Assembly (NCBI RefSeq): GCF_000014225.1
Contig: NC_008228.1
Location: 1,922,001 to 1,986,000, forward strand
DNA length: 64,000 nt
DNA from: Paraglaciecola sp. T6c
GTDB taxonomy: Bacteria > Pseudomonadota > Gammaproteobacteria > Enterobacterales > Alteromonadaceae
Direction: 5' to 3'
The notes beneath the pieces were generated by a model. The model did not search any database. It worked only from the letters and a program-made list of their open reading frames with translations, and was not told where the DNA came from. The position numbers and the translations under genes are program-made. This document shows, one piece after another, positions 18,918 to 30,315 of the stretch (positions are counted from its first letter, which is position 1; each line of letters opens with the position of its first letter).

Positions 18918-19282
18918 TTCCTTCATAGCGTTTCAGTGCTTTTAGAATCATGCACCATAGGTTATTCGTTGATCTATGGTGTTTTTATTTGGGGTTTCGT
19001 TTCTAGTTCCGCTGCAATTAAGCGTTTAGTCATTGTTTGCTTTATTTTTGCTTTAAACATAGCGCGCTAACTGCTTGGCTTAACATTATTGTCTTGAATT
19101 TATACCTAAAACTTTCATAAGAATGTCACTTAATGACCAGAACGCATATCGCGTTACATTAAATGCCTATTTTTCAGGGTTATTTCCCCCCAGTTGCTGT
19201 TTTTAAGGCTGCCTTACCGCTATACTATGCGCCGCATTTAAAAGCGATAAAGAAAGCATTAGTTAAAATTTAAAGGAAAATA
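18918..19282. other. Intergenic region before pnp, without rpsO
   Basis: This 365-base region holds a terminator at its left end and a TATACT (19221-19226) that may serve as a -10 box for pnp. No rpsO or other gene is present, although rpsO usually sits immediately before pnp in gammaproteobacteria. Confidence 0.5.
18953..18986 (+). terminator. Rho-independent terminator after the pectinacetylesterase-like gene
   Basis: CACCATAG (18953-18960) pairs with CTATGGTG (18974-18981) across a 13-base loop, followed by TTTTT. Confidence 0.7.
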
Positions 19283-21394
19283 ATGACTCCTATTACTAAA
19301 TCATTTCAGTATGGTCAGCATACTGTCACGCTAGAAACGGGCGTAATCGCTCGTCAAGCAACCGCTGCTGTTATGGCAAGCATGGACGACACATCAGTGT
19401 TGGTTTCTGTTGTTGGTAAAAAAGACACCAAGCCAGGCCAAGACTTCTTCCCGTTAACGGTTAACTACCAAGAAAGAACGTACGCTGCGGGTAAAATCCC
19501 AGGTGGTTTCTTTAAGCGTGAAGGTCGCCCTTCTGAATACGAAACACTCACGTCTCGTTTGATTGACCGTCCAATTCGTCCATTATTCCCTGACGGGTTC
19601 ATGAACGAAGTACAAATCATAGTGACGGTTGTTTCAGCTAACCCTGAAATTCCAACTGACATCATCTCGCTAATCGGTACGTCTGCCGCGCTTGCTATCT
19701 CAGGTATGCCTTTCAATGGTCCTGTTGGTGCTGCGCGTGTTGGTTACACTGATGGCCAATATGTACTTAATACACGTACTTCTGAGCTTGAAATTAGCCA
19801 ACTAGACTTAGTGGTTGCCGGTACCAAAGGCGCAGTATTGATGGTTGAGTCAGAAGCTGAAGTATTGTCTGAAGACGTGATGCTAGGTGCCGTTATGTTC
19901 GGTCACGAGCAAATGCAAACTGTTGTTAATGCTGTGACTGAATTTGCTGCTGAAGTTAACACGCCTAAGTGGGATTGGGTTGCTGAGCCTGCTAACGTCA
20001 CACTTAAAGACAAAATTAAAGCACTCGCTGAAGCTGAAATGACAGAGGCGTATCAAATCTCTGACAAGATGGCGCGTAAAGACGCTATCGTTGCTCTAAC
20101 GGACAAAACCGTTGCTGCGATTGTTGAAGCAGATGCAGAGCAAGACGCTAAAGAAGTATCTGAGCTTTTACATGAGCTTGAAAGTGACGTAGTACGTTCA
20201 CGTATTCTTGCTGGTCAACCACGTATCGATGGTCGCGACCCTGCGATGATCCGTGCACTTGACGTAGCAACGGGTATTTTGCCACGTACTCACGGTTCTG
20301 CTTTGTTCACTCGTGGTGAAACACAAGCCATCGTTGCCGCTACCCTAGGGACTGAGCGTGACGCACAGATGATTGACGGTCTAAACGGTAAAGTGGATAG
20401 CCGCTTCATGTTGCATTACAACTTCCCTCCTTACTGTGTAGGCGAGACAGGTTTTGTTGGTTCACCTAAGCGTCGCGAAATAGGCCACGGTCGTCTAGCA
20501 AAACGTGGTATTCAAGCGGTTATGCCGTCTGAAAAAGAATTCCCGTACGTAGTACGTGTGGTGTCTGAAATCACTGAATCAAACGGTTCGTCTTCTATGG
20601 CATCAGTTTGTGGTACTTCTTTGGCATTGATGGACGCGGGTGTTCCAATTAAAGCATCAGTAGCTGGTATTGCTATGGGTCTTGTGAAAAACGATGAAAA
20701 CTTCGTTGTTCTTTCAGACATCTTGGGTGACGAAGATCACCTTGGTGACATGGACTTTAAAGTAGCCGGTACCACTGAAGGCATCACTGCGCTTCAAATG
20801 GATATCAAAATCGAAGGTATCACTCAAGAAATCATGCAAGTTGCTTTGAAACAAGCAAAAGAAGCGCGTTTGCATATTCTAGGTGTGATGGACCAAGCGA
20901 TTTCTGGTCACCGTGATGAAATGTCTGAATTCGCTCCGCGTATTTACACATTGAAAATCGACCAAGATAAAATCCGTGACGTTATCGGTAAAGGCGGCGC
21001 AATGATCCGTTCTATTACTGAAGCATCTGACACTAACATCGAAATCGAAGATGATGGCACAATCAAAATCTTCGCTACCGAGCGTGCTAAAGCTGATATC
21101 GCTATCAGCAAAATTGAGCAAGTAACGGCTGATGTTGAAGCAGGCAAAACCTACGAAGGTAAAGTGACGCGTATCGTTGATTTCGGTGCGTTCGTTGAAA
21201 TCTTGCCGGGTAAGGAAGGTCTAGTACACATTTCACAAATCGCTCATGAGCGTGTGAATAAAGTGGCTGATCATCTTAGCGAAGGTCAAATCATCAACGT
21301 TAAAGTGATGGAAATTGACCGTCAAAACCGTGTTCGTTTGAGTATTAAAGAATTGCTAGAAAAGCCAGCAGCACCTGCTGAAGGCAACGAGTAA
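19283..21394 (+). CDS. pnp: Polyribonucleotide nucleotidyltransferase (PNPase)
   Basis: PNPase (703 residues, E. coli 711) degrades RNA 3' to 5' with phosphate and is part of the RNA degradosome. Two RNase PH domains (about 1-215 and 310-550), a KH domain containing the GxxG loop [11 protein letters not shown] (about 555-620) and a C-terminal S1 domain ([25 protein letters not shown]) are all present. The start has a strong AAAGGA site. Codon use is noticeably more biased than in its neighbours, as expected for a highly expressed gene. The usual upstream gene rpsO is absent. Confidence 0.97.
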   Translation: MTPITKSFQYGQHTVTLETGVIARQATAAVMASMDDTSVLVSVVGKKDTKPGQDFFPLTVNYQERTYAAGKIPGGFFKREGRPSEYETLTSRLIDRPIRPLFPDGFMNEVQIIVTVVSANPEIPTDIISLIGTSAALAISGMPFNGPVGAARVGYTDGQYVLNTRTSELEISQLDLVVAGTKGAVLMVESEAEVLSEDVMLGAVMFGHEQMQTVVNAVTEFAAEVNTPKWDWVAEPANVTLKDKIKALAEAEMTEAYQISDKMARKDAIVALTDKTVAAIVEADAEQDAKEVSELLHELESDVVRSRILAGQPRIDGRDPAMIRALDVATGILPRTHGSALFTRGETQAIVAATLGTERDAQMIDGLNGKVDSRFMLHYNFPPYCVGETGFVGSPKRREIGHGRLAKRGIQAVMPSEKEFPYVVRVVSEITESNGSSSMASVCGTSLALMDAGVPIKASVAGIAMGLVKNDENFVVLSDILGDEDHLGDMDFKVAGTTEGITALQMDIKIEGITQEIMQVALKQAKEARLHILGVMDQAISGHRDEMSEFAPRIYTLKIDQDKIRDVIGKGGAMIRSITEASDTNIEIEDDGTIKIFATERAKADIAISKIEQVTADVEAGKTYEGKVTRIVDFGAFVEILPGKEGLVHISQIAHERVNKVADHLSEGQIINVKVMEIDRQNRVRLSIKELLEKPAAPAEGNE

Positions 21395-21456
21395 TCGTTT
21401 AGCAATTTGGCGTTGTAGGTATCGCTAAGGTAGCTACTGCGCTGTGTTGATTTAAG

Positions 21457-21480
21457 AAGGGAGCCGTCGGCTCCCTTTTT
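21457..21480 (+). terminator. Rho-independent terminator after pnp
   Basis: AAGGGAGCC (21457-21465) pairs with GGCTCCCTT (21469-21477) across a 3-base loop, running into a T tract. Confidence 0.9.
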
Positions 21481-21525
21481 TATTGCTTGGTGTAAAACAT
21501 TATCAAAAAAAGCTGTATATCGAGG

Positions 21526-22365
21526 TTAGCGAATGACTTGTTCTAACGTGTGAGACTGGCCTGATAGTACTTGTTGGCCTTGGGTCACAGCAGTTTCAAC
21601 GCACAGCATTTTTTGAAAGCCATCATCTTCCATGTCTTGCATACTCGCTGACTTTTCAGCCCATGGGTTCCACACTACTATGCTGTCGTGACCGGTTGAC
21701 GCGATGCCAGTCTGGTGCGCTCCTGAGCTTATCGATAATGTTTTAGGCGTGGCTAAATGCACTCTGTCAGTTTCCTGCTGAAATCGATAAGGGGTAGGGG
21801 TATCAAAACGTTTAAAGTCTTGTAGTTTGTCTAAATATTCACCTGTTAGCCCAGTCAATTCACAGTCATTAATATCATCTACATGAAAATAAGTGTGCAA
21901 TGCGCCGGTATAAGTCAATGCGCTATTGCCGGTATTTTCGGTGACCAACTGAATACGAAGTTCAGCGCCCACGGTAACGATCATTGTTAATCGTGCTTGG
22001 CCGTTAAAGCCTAGGCCAGTCGTTGTAGTCGGTCTAAGGCTGATCTTGGTGCATTGTTCAGTGTCCTGGCAGTCAACGATGTGCCAGTTCTGATTACGCA
22101 CGTAACCATGAGAGCCTAACTCTGCGTTGGTGGCATGAGCGCCAAACCAAGGCCAACAAATAGGGATCCCACCACGTATAGGATGCTTGCCATCGAGCAA
22201 TGCATTCTTGCTCAACCACAGGCGTTGTACTTTATCGTGCTTGGGAGTGAAACTGAGAATATGCGCACCAAATAATGAAATGGTCGCATGAGCATGCTCG
22301 TTATCAATAATAAGCATTTCGATGTCGTCTTGGGGAAGCAAAGAGGCGGTGTTGCAAAGGTGCAT
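21526..22365 (-). CDS. yeaD: D-hexose-6-phosphate mutarotase (YeaD family)
   Basis: A 279-residue aldose-1-epimerase-fold protein of the YeaD group, expected to interconvert alpha and beta anomers of glucose-6-phosphate. The typical motifs GAHILSF, LWLSKNALLDG, IRGGIPICWPWFG and HGYVRNQNW are present, with catalytic-type His/Glu in ALHTYFHV and MLCVETA. It lies downstream of gapA on the same strand, as in E. coli, with a terminator hairpin between them that may reduce readthrough. The ATG at 22365 follows a CAAGGAC ribosome binding site. Confidence 0.9.
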   Translation of the reverse strand: MHLCNTASLLPQDDIEMLIIDNEHAHATISLFGAHILSFTPKHDKVQRLWLSKNALLDGKHPIRGGIPICWPWFGAHATNAELGSHGYVRNQNWHIVDCQDTEQCTKISLRPTTTTGLGFNGQARLTMIVTVGAELRIQLVTENTGNSALTYTGALHTYFHVDDINDCELTGLTGEYLDKLQDFKRFDTPTPYRFQQETDRVHLATPKTLSISSGAHQTGIASTGHDSIVVWNPWAEKSASMQDMEDDGFQKMLCVETAVTQGQQVLSGQSHTLEQVIR

Positions 22366-22382
22366 GGAAGAGTCCTTGAGAT

Positions 22383-22421
22383 CAAAAAAAGGCAGTCACC
22401 TAGTGTAGATGACTGCCTTTT
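22383..22421 (-). terminator. Terminator between gapA and yeaD
   Basis: An 11-bp stem (22388-22398 with 22410-22420) and 11-base loop, followed on the minus strand by a run of T. It lies just after gapA and before yeaD, so yeaD may depend on partial readthrough. Confidence 0.75.
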
Positions 22422-22441
22422 CACAATAAAGATAAGTTAGC

Positions 22442-23672
<1,231 letters not shown>

Positions 23673-25868
23673 ATGACAGCTTCATTGATTGATCAGCTCG
23701 TAGAGCATCGCGGTATTGAGTCAAATTACACCGATGCGTGGGGTAAACCTGCCACCATCGAATCAACAGTGAAGAAGAAGCTGTTAGGCGTTATGGGATA
23801 TAACGTTGATGATCAATCTGCTCTGGAAGAGCAAGTGAAGCAAGAAATGGTCAAAGATTGGTTAACACCGCTCAATCCCGTTCATGTGCAACGCAGCAAT
23901 GATTCGCTTTCCTTTTGTGTGCGCCTACCCATCGAGTTGGTGACCGATGAATATAGCGCGCAACTCACATTGGAAAGCGGCGAAGTAATTGCTCATTCTT
24001 TCGAGCCCATCGACGGTGAACTGGTTAACGTGAATCATATTGATGAGATAGAGTTTCACGAATATTACATTACAATCGAGTGCAACTTGCCTTTGGGTTA
24101 CCACAACCTATCACTAATAGTAGATGGCGAGTCGCTGAGCGAGATGCGCGTCATTATTGCGCCTCATGCATGCTATCAACCACAAACGTTATTAGACGGT
24201 AATAAAGTGTGGGGTTTGAGTGTGCAACTGTATTGTCTGCGCAGTGATGATAACTGGGGAGTAGGGGATTTTAGCGACTTGGCTTATTTGACCGCAGAGG
24301 CAGCGAAAACCGGTGCGGATTTTATCGGCTTAAACCCCATTCATTCATTGTATCCTGCCAACCCTAGCGCATGCAGCCCTTACGGGCCCTCATCTCGTCG
24401 TTGGTTAAATTTTATTTACATTGATGTTGCTGCCGTTGACGGGTATGAGCAAGTTAGCACCAAGGCTATTGTGAATGCTGCTGAGTTCCAAGGGGCTATA
24501 CAGCAAGCACGTGGCAGTGAGTTAGTCGATTATCCCGTCGTGACCAAATTAAAACTTGAAGCATTAAGCGCGGTGTTTGACTGGCAACGCCAGCAATATT
24601 TTACTAAGAACACGACCCAAAACCGCGCATTTAAAGCATTTGTCGAGCAAGGGGGGGAAAGCCTACAAACCATTGCTGTTTATGATGCATTGCAAGAGGA
24701 TTTAGCCTTAAAAGGCAAAGCTTCATGGGGATGGCCTGTCTTCCCCCCAGAGTACGCTGATTTTAACGCCCCAGCAGTGGCTAAATTTGCCAAAGCGAAC
24801 GCTAAACGTGTGCAATTTTTCTTGTGGTTACAATGGCAGGCTGCCCAGCAATTTGAAAAAGCCAATAAAGTCGCCCAAGACCACAACATGCAGATTGGTT
24901 TGTATCGTGATTTGGCTGTAGGTGTCAGTGAAGGCAGCGCAGAGATTTGGGGAAACAAAGCGTTGTACTGCACTGAGGCAAGTGTGGGAGCGCCACCAGA
25001 TATTTTAGGGCCGCTTGGGCAGACATGGGGATTGCCACCTATGGATCCGCACAAATTATACGAGCAAGCGTATCAACCGATCATCGATTTGTTCAGTGCA
25101 AATATGCATGCTACCGGCGCTTTACGCATCGATCACGTGATGGCACTTTTGCGATTGTGGTGGGTGCCTAAAGGGGATAGCGCTAAGCAAGGAGGCTATG
25201 TTTATTATCCTGTGGATGACTTACTTGCGATCTTGGCACTAGAAAGCCATCGCAATCAATCTATGGTGATAGGTGAAGATTTAGGCACAGTGCCGGAGGA
25301 AATCCGTGAAAAGCTGGCCGATAATGGCGTTTATTCTTATCGCGTGTTCTTTTTCGAACAAGCCAAAGATGGCGGGTTCTATTCGCCTAGTCATTATCCG
25401 GTGCAATCAATGTCGACGTTAACCACGCACGATATGCCTACCTTAAATGGCTTCTGGCATTGCGACGATTTGGCGTTAGGCAAGGAACTAGGCTTGTATC
25501 CAACACAAGAGATCCTTGCAAGCTTGTACGAGAGCAGACATGATAACAAACAGTCTATTTTAGATACCTTGCATGGTCATCATTCTATTTCTGATGAAAT
25601 CAGTGGAGATGTGAATCAAGTGGGTATGACCAAGGGACTCAATTTTGGTATGCAAACACACATGGCTGGCGGTTCGAGCTCTCTGCTCAGTTTACAGCTA
25701 GAAGATTGGTTAGAAATGGATAAACCCGTTAATATTCCGGGTACATTTAATGAATACCCGAATTGGCAACGTAAACTGACTCAAAGTTTACAACAGATTT
25801 TTAGCAACCCTGAGCTACAAGCGTTAGCTCATCGCTTGACAGAGGTAAGACGTCAAGCAAAGCAATAA
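23673..25868 (+). CDS. malQ: 4-alpha-glucanotransferase (amylomaltase)
   Basis: MalQ (731 residues, GH77) transfers glucan segments between maltodextrins. The catalytic core is clear: LNPIHSLYPANPSACSPYGPSSR region, GLYRDLAVGV, APPDILGPLGQTWGLPP, the nucleophile region ALRIDHVMALLRLWWVP, the acid/base region GEDLGTVPEEI, and LTTHDMPTLNGFW. A non-catalytic N-terminal region of about 170 residues is present, as in long proteobacterial MalQ proteins. The ATG at 23673 was chosen over 23613 because it gives the normal N-terminus and follows TAGGAA. First gene of malQ-glgB-glgX. Confidence 0.94.
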   Translation: MTASLIDQLVEHRGIESNYTDAWGKPATIESTVKKKLLGVMGYNVDDQSALEEQVKQEMVKDWLTPLNPVHVQRSNDSLSFCVRLPIELVTDEYSAQLTLESGEVIAHSFEPIDGELVNVNHIDEIEFHEYYITIECNLPLGYHNLSLIVDGESLSEMRVIIAPHACYQPQTLLDGNKVWGLSVQLYCLRSDDNWGVGDFSDLAYLTAEAAKTGADFIGLNPIHSLYPANPSACSPYGPSSRRWLNFIYIDVAAVDGYEQVSTKAIVNAAEFQGAIQQARGSELVDYPVVTKLKLEALSAVFDWQRQQYFTKNTTQNRAFKAFVEQGGESLQTIAVYDALQEDLALKGKASWGWPVFPPEYADFNAPAVAKFAKANAKRVQFFLWLQWQAAQQFEKANKVAQDHNMQIGLYRDLAVGVSEGSAEIWGNKALYCTEASVGAPPDILGPLGQTWGLPPMDPHKLYEQAYQPIIDLFSANMHATGALRIDHVMALLRLWWVPKGDSAKQGGYVYYPVDDLLAILALESHRNQSMVIGEDLGTVPEEIREKLADNGVYSYRVFFFEQAKDGGFYSPSHYPVQSMSTLTTHDMPTLNGFWHCDDLALGKELGLYPTQEILASLYESRHDNKQSILDTLHGHHSISDEISGDVNQVGMTKGLNFGMQTHMAGGSSSLLSLQLEDWLEMDKPVNIPGTFNEYPNWQRKLTQSLQQIFSNPELQALAHRLTEVRRQAKQ

Positions 25869-25876
25869 ATAACTCA

Positions 25877-25899
25877 GGCGGCCTGTATGTCAGGCCGCC
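25877..25899 (+). other. GC-rich hairpin between malQ and glgB
   Basis: A perfect 9-bp stem, GGCGGCCTG with CAGGCCGCC, and a 5-base loop, placed 8 bases after the malQ stop and 19 bases before the glgB start. No T run follows, so it is not a classical terminator. It may stabilise the upstream mRNA or modulate glgB translation. Confidence 0.6.
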
Positions 25900-25918
25900 A
25901 ACACTGCAAGGCGGCACA

Positions 25919-28108
25919 ATGCAATTAGAAAAACAGCTACAACACGCTCAATGTACCTTTCCTTTTTCTCATCTAGGTCTTCTCAAAACCGACAACGCTT
26001 TTACTATCACAGCCTGGGTACCAAACGCCACTGGTATTAAGGTGATTGATTTAGCGACGGACAAAGCGATAGGCAGCCTTAAGAGGCAAGCCCAGAGTGA
26101 TCTGTTTACGGCTGAGTTTACTAAGGGTAATCCCCCTGCAGTGTATGCATTTGAAGTTAAAAACGCGCAAGGCAGCTATCGCATCATCGACCCTTATCAG
26201 TTTCAAGATCAAGCCTTTCACGCGGTGCATTTCGTTGATCATTTGCCAAAAAACGTATATCAGCAATTAGGTGCGCAATTAATTGATTTAGACGTCGGTT
26301 TGAAAACACCTATCGCCGCGACCCGATTTGCCGTGTTTGCGCCCAATGCCAGTGCAGTATCTGTTATTGGGGATTTCAATTATTGGGACGGCTCATGTTT
26401 GCCTATGCAAAAAACCGATTTTGGGTACTGGGTATTAGTTGTGCCGGGTGTTAAAGCCGGTGATAAATATAAGTATCAAATCAAAGATGCCCACGGTAAT
26501 GAGCTGCCGCACAAGGCTGACCCAGTTGGCTTTTATGCTGAACAATACCCGTCCCATGCCTCAGTGGTATTTGATCACGAGCAATACCAGTGGCAAGACA
26601 CGAAATGGCAACAACAAGTCAAAGGGGATAAATACACTCAAGCCATGAGTATCTATGAGGTGCACTTGGGCTCATGGAAGCGCCCAGATAGCCAATCTGG
26701 CAAAACATATCTTAGTTACCACGAATTGGTCGATGAGCTTATTCCTTATGTAAAAGACATGGGGTACACCCATTTAGAGTTATTGCCTATTTCGGAGTTT
26801 CCATTTGATGGTTCTTGGGGATATCAGCCTGTAGGCTTGTTTGCACCTACTAGTCGCTTTGGTGGACCAGATGACTTTAAGTATTTTGTTGATCAATGTC
26901 ACCAAAATGGCATTGGCGTCATCATCGATTGGGTACCTGCCCACTTCCCTGAAGATGGCCATGGTTTGGCGCGCTTTGATGGCACTCATGTGTACGAATA
27001 TGAAGATCCACGTAAGGGTTGGCACCCAGATTGGAACTCTTGTATCTATGATTTTGGCAAAGACACAGTGCGTCAATTCTTAGTGGCTAACGCTTTATTC
27101 TGGCTAGATAAATATCATGTTGATGGCCTTCGTGTTGATGCAGTGGCATCTATGCTTTATTTAGATTATTCCAGAGAAGCAGACGAATGGGTGCCTAATG
27201 TGGATGGCGGTAACCACAATTACGAAGCCATTAGCCTATTGCAATGGATGAATAAAGAAGTGTATTCCCATTACCCGAATGCGATGACCATTGCTGAGGA
27301 GTCTACTTCATTCGCCAAGGTATCTCGGCCGGTATTTGAAGGCGGATTGGGATTTGGCTTTAAGTGGAATATGGGCTGGATGCATGATTCGTTGCATTAT
27401 ATTTCTAAAGATCCGTCTTATCGTAGATACCATCACGGGGAAATGACTTTTTCCATGGTGTACGCATATGACGAGAGTTTTGTATTGCCCATATCTCATG
27501 ACGAAGTAGTGCATGGTAAAGGCTCGCTATTGCGAAAAATGCCAGGGGATGAATGGCAGCAAGCGGCGAATCTACGTTGCTACGCCGCCTTCATGTATGC
27601 GCACCCAGGCAAGAAACTTAATTTTATGGGTAATGAGATAGGGCAATCGGCAGAGTGGAACCACGACAGTTCCATTAACTGGCATCTTCTTGATTATGAC
27701 AAACACAGTGGTATACAAGCGCTGTATCGAGATTTGAATACACTTTACGCTGAATACCCTGCATTACATGAATTAGACCATGATCCCGCGGGGTTTGAGT
27801 GGATTGACCATGAAAATGCTGAGCAGAGCACCTTAGCCATGTTGCGACAATCAAAAGGGGGTAAGCAGCAAGTTTATGCTTTGAGTAATTTTACTCCCGT
27901 GCCGCGCACCAATTTTCGCCTAGGCGTTAAGGCCCCAGGGGAATACAGCATTTTGCTCAACACCGATGATAAACAATATTGGGGCAGTGGGCACAGCCAG
28001 AATAAAACCATCAAAGCGGATAAAACGCCGTGGAACAACCAAGCCTATTCTATTAGTGTTTCGTTACCCCCTTTGGCAACCGTGTTTATTTTGTATAAGG
28101 GACAGTAA
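25919..28108 (+). CDS. glgB: 1,4-alpha-glucan branching enzyme
   Basis: GlgB (729 residues, E. coli 728) makes alpha-1,6 branches in glycogen. It has two N-terminal carbohydrate-binding-like segments (about 10-110 and 120-220; note ATRFAVFAPNASAVSVIGDFN) and a GH13 core with MSIYEVHLGSWKR, the nucleophile region DGLRVDAVASMLYLDYSR, acid/base region ITIAEEST-like AMTIAEESTSF, and LPISHDEVVHGKGS. All the GH13 catalytic regions appear intact. It lies 50 bases after malQ, and glgX starts three bases after it. Confidence 0.96.
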   Translation: MQLEKQLQHAQCTFPFSHLGLLKTDNAFTITAWVPNATGIKVIDLATDKAIGSLKRQAQSDLFTAEFTKGNPPAVYAFEVKNAQGSYRIIDPYQFQDQAFHAVHFVDHLPKNVYQQLGAQLIDLDVGLKTPIAATRFAVFAPNASAVSVIGDFNYWDGSCLPMQKTDFGYWVLVVPGVKAGDKYKYQIKDAHGNELPHKADPVGFYAEQYPSHASVVFDHEQYQWQDTKWQQQVKGDKYTQAMSIYEVHLGSWKRPDSQSGKTYLSYHELVDELIPYVKDMGYTHLELLPISEFPFDGSWGYQPVGLFAPTSRFGGPDDFKYFVDQCHQNGIGVIIDWVPAHFPEDGHGLARFDGTHVYEYEDPRKGWHPDWNSCIYDFGKDTVRQFLVANALFWLDKYHVDGLRVDAVASMLYLDYSREADEWVPNVDGGNHNYEAISLLQWMNKEVYSHYPNAMTIAEESTSFAKVSRPVFEGGLGFGFKWNMGWMHDSLHYISKDPSYRRYHHGEMTFSMVYAYDESFVLPISHDEVVHGKGSLLRKMPGDEWQQAANLRCYAAFMYAHPGKKLNFMGNEIGQSAEWNHDSSINWHLLDYDKHSGIQALYRDLNTLYAEYPALHELDHDPAGFEWIDHENAEQSTLAMLRQSKGGKQQVYALSNFTPVPRTNFRLGVKAPGEYSILLNTDDKQYWGSGHSQNKTIKADKTPWNNQAYSISVSLPPLATVFILYKGQ

Positions 28109-28111
28109 GTA

Positions 28112-30187
28112 ATGACAGTGTCAGATTTAAACGTGCAGCCAGGGAGCGCTACCTATTTAGGTGCCGTGCTCGACGAAAATGGTTGTAATTTTGCCGTGCA
28201 TTGTCCGAACGCTGAGCTGGTTCAGCTGTGTTTGTTTAGCAGCGAAGATGAGGCAGAAATTGCGGTTATTGACGTGCCCGCTAAAACGGGCAAAGTCTGG
28301 CACTGCTATATTGAAGGTATCCAAGCGGGGCAGTTGTACGGCTACAGAACATCTGGTGGCAACAAAGAAGCCACTGGTTTTCGCTTTATGCCGGAAAAGC
28401 TGTTAATCGATCCGTACGCTAAAAAGTTGAGTCGGCCGATGGTTTGGGATGCGAAGCTATACTCTGGCGACAGTCAGAAGATGGTTGCCAAAAGCGTGGT
28501 CGTTGCAAATTCAGCATGGCAAGACCGTCCAGCAAAGCCCAATACGCCTTTGGATCACACTGTGCTTTACGAGGCTCATGTAAAAGGCATGACGGCACAG
28601 CACCCGAATATTCCATCCGAGCTAAAAGGGACGTATTTAGGCATGTGCCAGCCTAGCGTGATTAAGCATTTACAAGATTTGGGGATCAGTGCCGTTCAAT
28701 TAATGCCAGTGGCGGCCTTCATGCCTGAGCCTTACATTACGAATAAAGGCCTAACCAATTATTGGGGCTACAACCCGATAAACTATTTCAGTCCGGAACC
28801 AAGATATGCTGTAAATGACGCTATTGGTGAATTTAAAACCATGGTGGATAGTTATCATGAGGCGGGCATCGAAATCATATTAGATGTGGTGTTTAATCAT
28901 ACGGCAGAAGGCGGTTTAGACGGCCCAGTCTTGTCTTTTAAAGGGTTTGATAACTCGTCTTTCTATTTATTTGAACGCAATGAATACGGGGCTATTGATT
29001 ATACCAAGTTCGTAAATAATTCTGGCTGTGGTAACAGTGTCAACACGGCTTTTCCGTATGTCCTCAAAATGGTCATGGATGCATTACGCTACTGGGTACA
29101 GGAAATGGGAGTGGATGGATTCCGCTTTGATTTGGCTGCCAGCTTAGGTCGCGATCCTTATGAGTTTTCAGCCTTATCAGGTTTCTTTAGAACGATACGT
29201 CAAGATCCTGTGTTAATTGGCTGCAAGTTAATTGCTGAGCCTTGGGATATAGGGCATGGTGGATATCGTTTGGGGCAGTTCCCGTCTAACTGGCTTGAAT
29301 GCAATGACAAATATCGAGATACCGTACGCGCATTTTGGCGAGGAGATAAAGGCACCACCAGTGATTTTGCCACCCGTTTACTAGGCTCAAGAGATGTATT
29401 CCCCAAAGAAAGCCGCTCTATTTTAACCTCTGTAAACAACGTGAGCTACCACGATGGTTTTACCTTGCATGATATGGTGAGTTATCAAGAACGCCATAAT
29501 GAAGCAAATGGTGAGCAAAACCGTGATGGTCACGGACATAATTTGTCCGCCAATTACGGCGTCGAAGGTCCAACGACAGATCCGAAAATCATTGCTATCC
29601 GCGAACGGCAGAAGCGTAATTTGTTCACCACCTTGTTATTATCTCAAGGTATACCTCATGTATTGGGTGGGGATGAACTAAGTCGTACTCAACAAGGTAA
29701 CAATAATGCCTATTGCCAAGATAATCCTATTAGTTGGCTTGATTGGAACTTAGACGCTACCCAGCAAAAGTTTTTATCCTTTTGCCAACACGTAATTGAT
29801 ATTCGCAAGCAAAGCGTGCTGTTGCACCACTTGCAGCTTCAAGACGACAATTTTGACTTATCCCACAATGTGGCAAAAATTTATTGGTATCGCCCAGACG
29901 GAGCTCGTAAATTAGAAGATGATTGGCACGACCCTGATAATCAATGTTTTGCTGTTGAACTGCGCGGGGAAGAATATGCAACCGGTGAAACGACTGAACA
30001 CTGGTTAATCGTGTTCAACGCCAGTGACCATGATGTTAAGTTCAACTGCCCAACTTACGAGGCTAATCAACGTTGGAAGTTAGTACTTGATACGCGTTAT
30101 GCCCAGTTTAGTGAACAACCTGAAGTTGTGGTTCAAAATTGCTACAAACAAGCCAGTAATAGCATTTGTTTGTTCAACGCCATCTAG
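28112..30187 (+). CDS. glgX: Glycogen debranching enzyme
   Basis: GlgX (691 residues) hydrolyses alpha-1,6 branches of phosphorylase-limited glycogen. Seen are the N-terminal CBM48-like region, YEAHVKGMTAQHPNIP, WGYNPINYFSPE, DVVFNHTAEGG, the nucleophile motif GVDGFRFDLAASLGR and LIAEPWDIGHGGYRLG with the acid/base Glu. VNNVSYHDGFTLHDMVSY and the downstream NGEQNRDGHGHN motif are typical of this family. Its start is three bases after the glgB stop, with an AGGGACAG ribosome binding site inside glgB. The stop codon sits inside a small hairpin. Confidence 0.95.
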   Translation: MTVSDLNVQPGSATYLGAVLDENGCNFAVHCPNAELVQLCLFSSEDEAEIAVIDVPAKTGKVWHCYIEGIQAGQLYGYRTSGGNKEATGFRFMPEKLLIDPYAKKLSRPMVWDAKLYSGDSQKMVAKSVVVANSAWQDRPAKPNTPLDHTVLYEAHVKGMTAQHPNIPSELKGTYLGMCQPSVIKHLQDLGISAVQLMPVAAFMPEPYITNKGLTNYWGYNPINYFSPEPRYAVNDAIGEFKTMVDSYHEAGIEIILDVVFNHTAEGGLDGPVLSFKGFDNSSFYLFERNEYGAIDYTKFVNNSGCGNSVNTAFPYVLKMVMDALRYWVQEMGVDGFRFDLAASLGRDPYEFSALSGFFRTIRQDPVLIGCKLIAEPWDIGHGGYRLGQFPSNWLECNDKYRDTVRAFWRGDKGTTSDFATRLLGSRDVFPKESRSILTSVNNVSYHDGFTLHDMVSYQERHNEANGEQNRDGHGHNLSANYGVEGPTTDPKIIAIRERQKRNLFTTLLLSQGIPHVLGGDELSRTQQGNNNAYCQDNPISWLDWNLDATQQKFLSFCQHVIDIRKQSVLLHHLQLQDDNFDLSHNVAKIYWYRPDGARKLEDDWHDPDNQCFAVELRGEEYATGETTEHWLIVFNASDHDVKFNCPTYEANQRWKLVLDTRYAQFSEQPEVVVQNCYKQASNSICLFNAI

Positions 30188-30200
30188 CATAACAGATGGC
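30179..30200 (+). other. Hairpin spanning the glgX stop codon
   Basis: GCCATCT (30179-30185) pairs with AGATGGC (30194-30200) with an 8-base loop; the TAG stop is at 30185-30187. No T run follows. Confidence 0.5.
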
Positions 30201-30211
30201 ACCAAGCTGAG

Positions 30212-30289
30212 CGTTAGGCATTGAAAGCGGCAGGTTTTAGTTGGTAAACGATGAAAACCACGATGTCATCCCCATTATAATGCCTAACG
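30212..30289 (+). other. 78-base inverted-repeat element before msrB
   Basis: Perfect 11-base arms CGTTAGGCATT (30212-30222) and its reverse complement (30279-30289) enclose 56 bases that contain a second GGTTTT/AAAACC pair. It ends 26 bases before the msrB start. It could be a structured 5' leader or a remnant of a small mobile repeat; no target duplication was seen. Confidence 0.45.
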
Positions 30290-30315
30290 TATAAACAGAG
30301 AATTGAGGTAAAACG

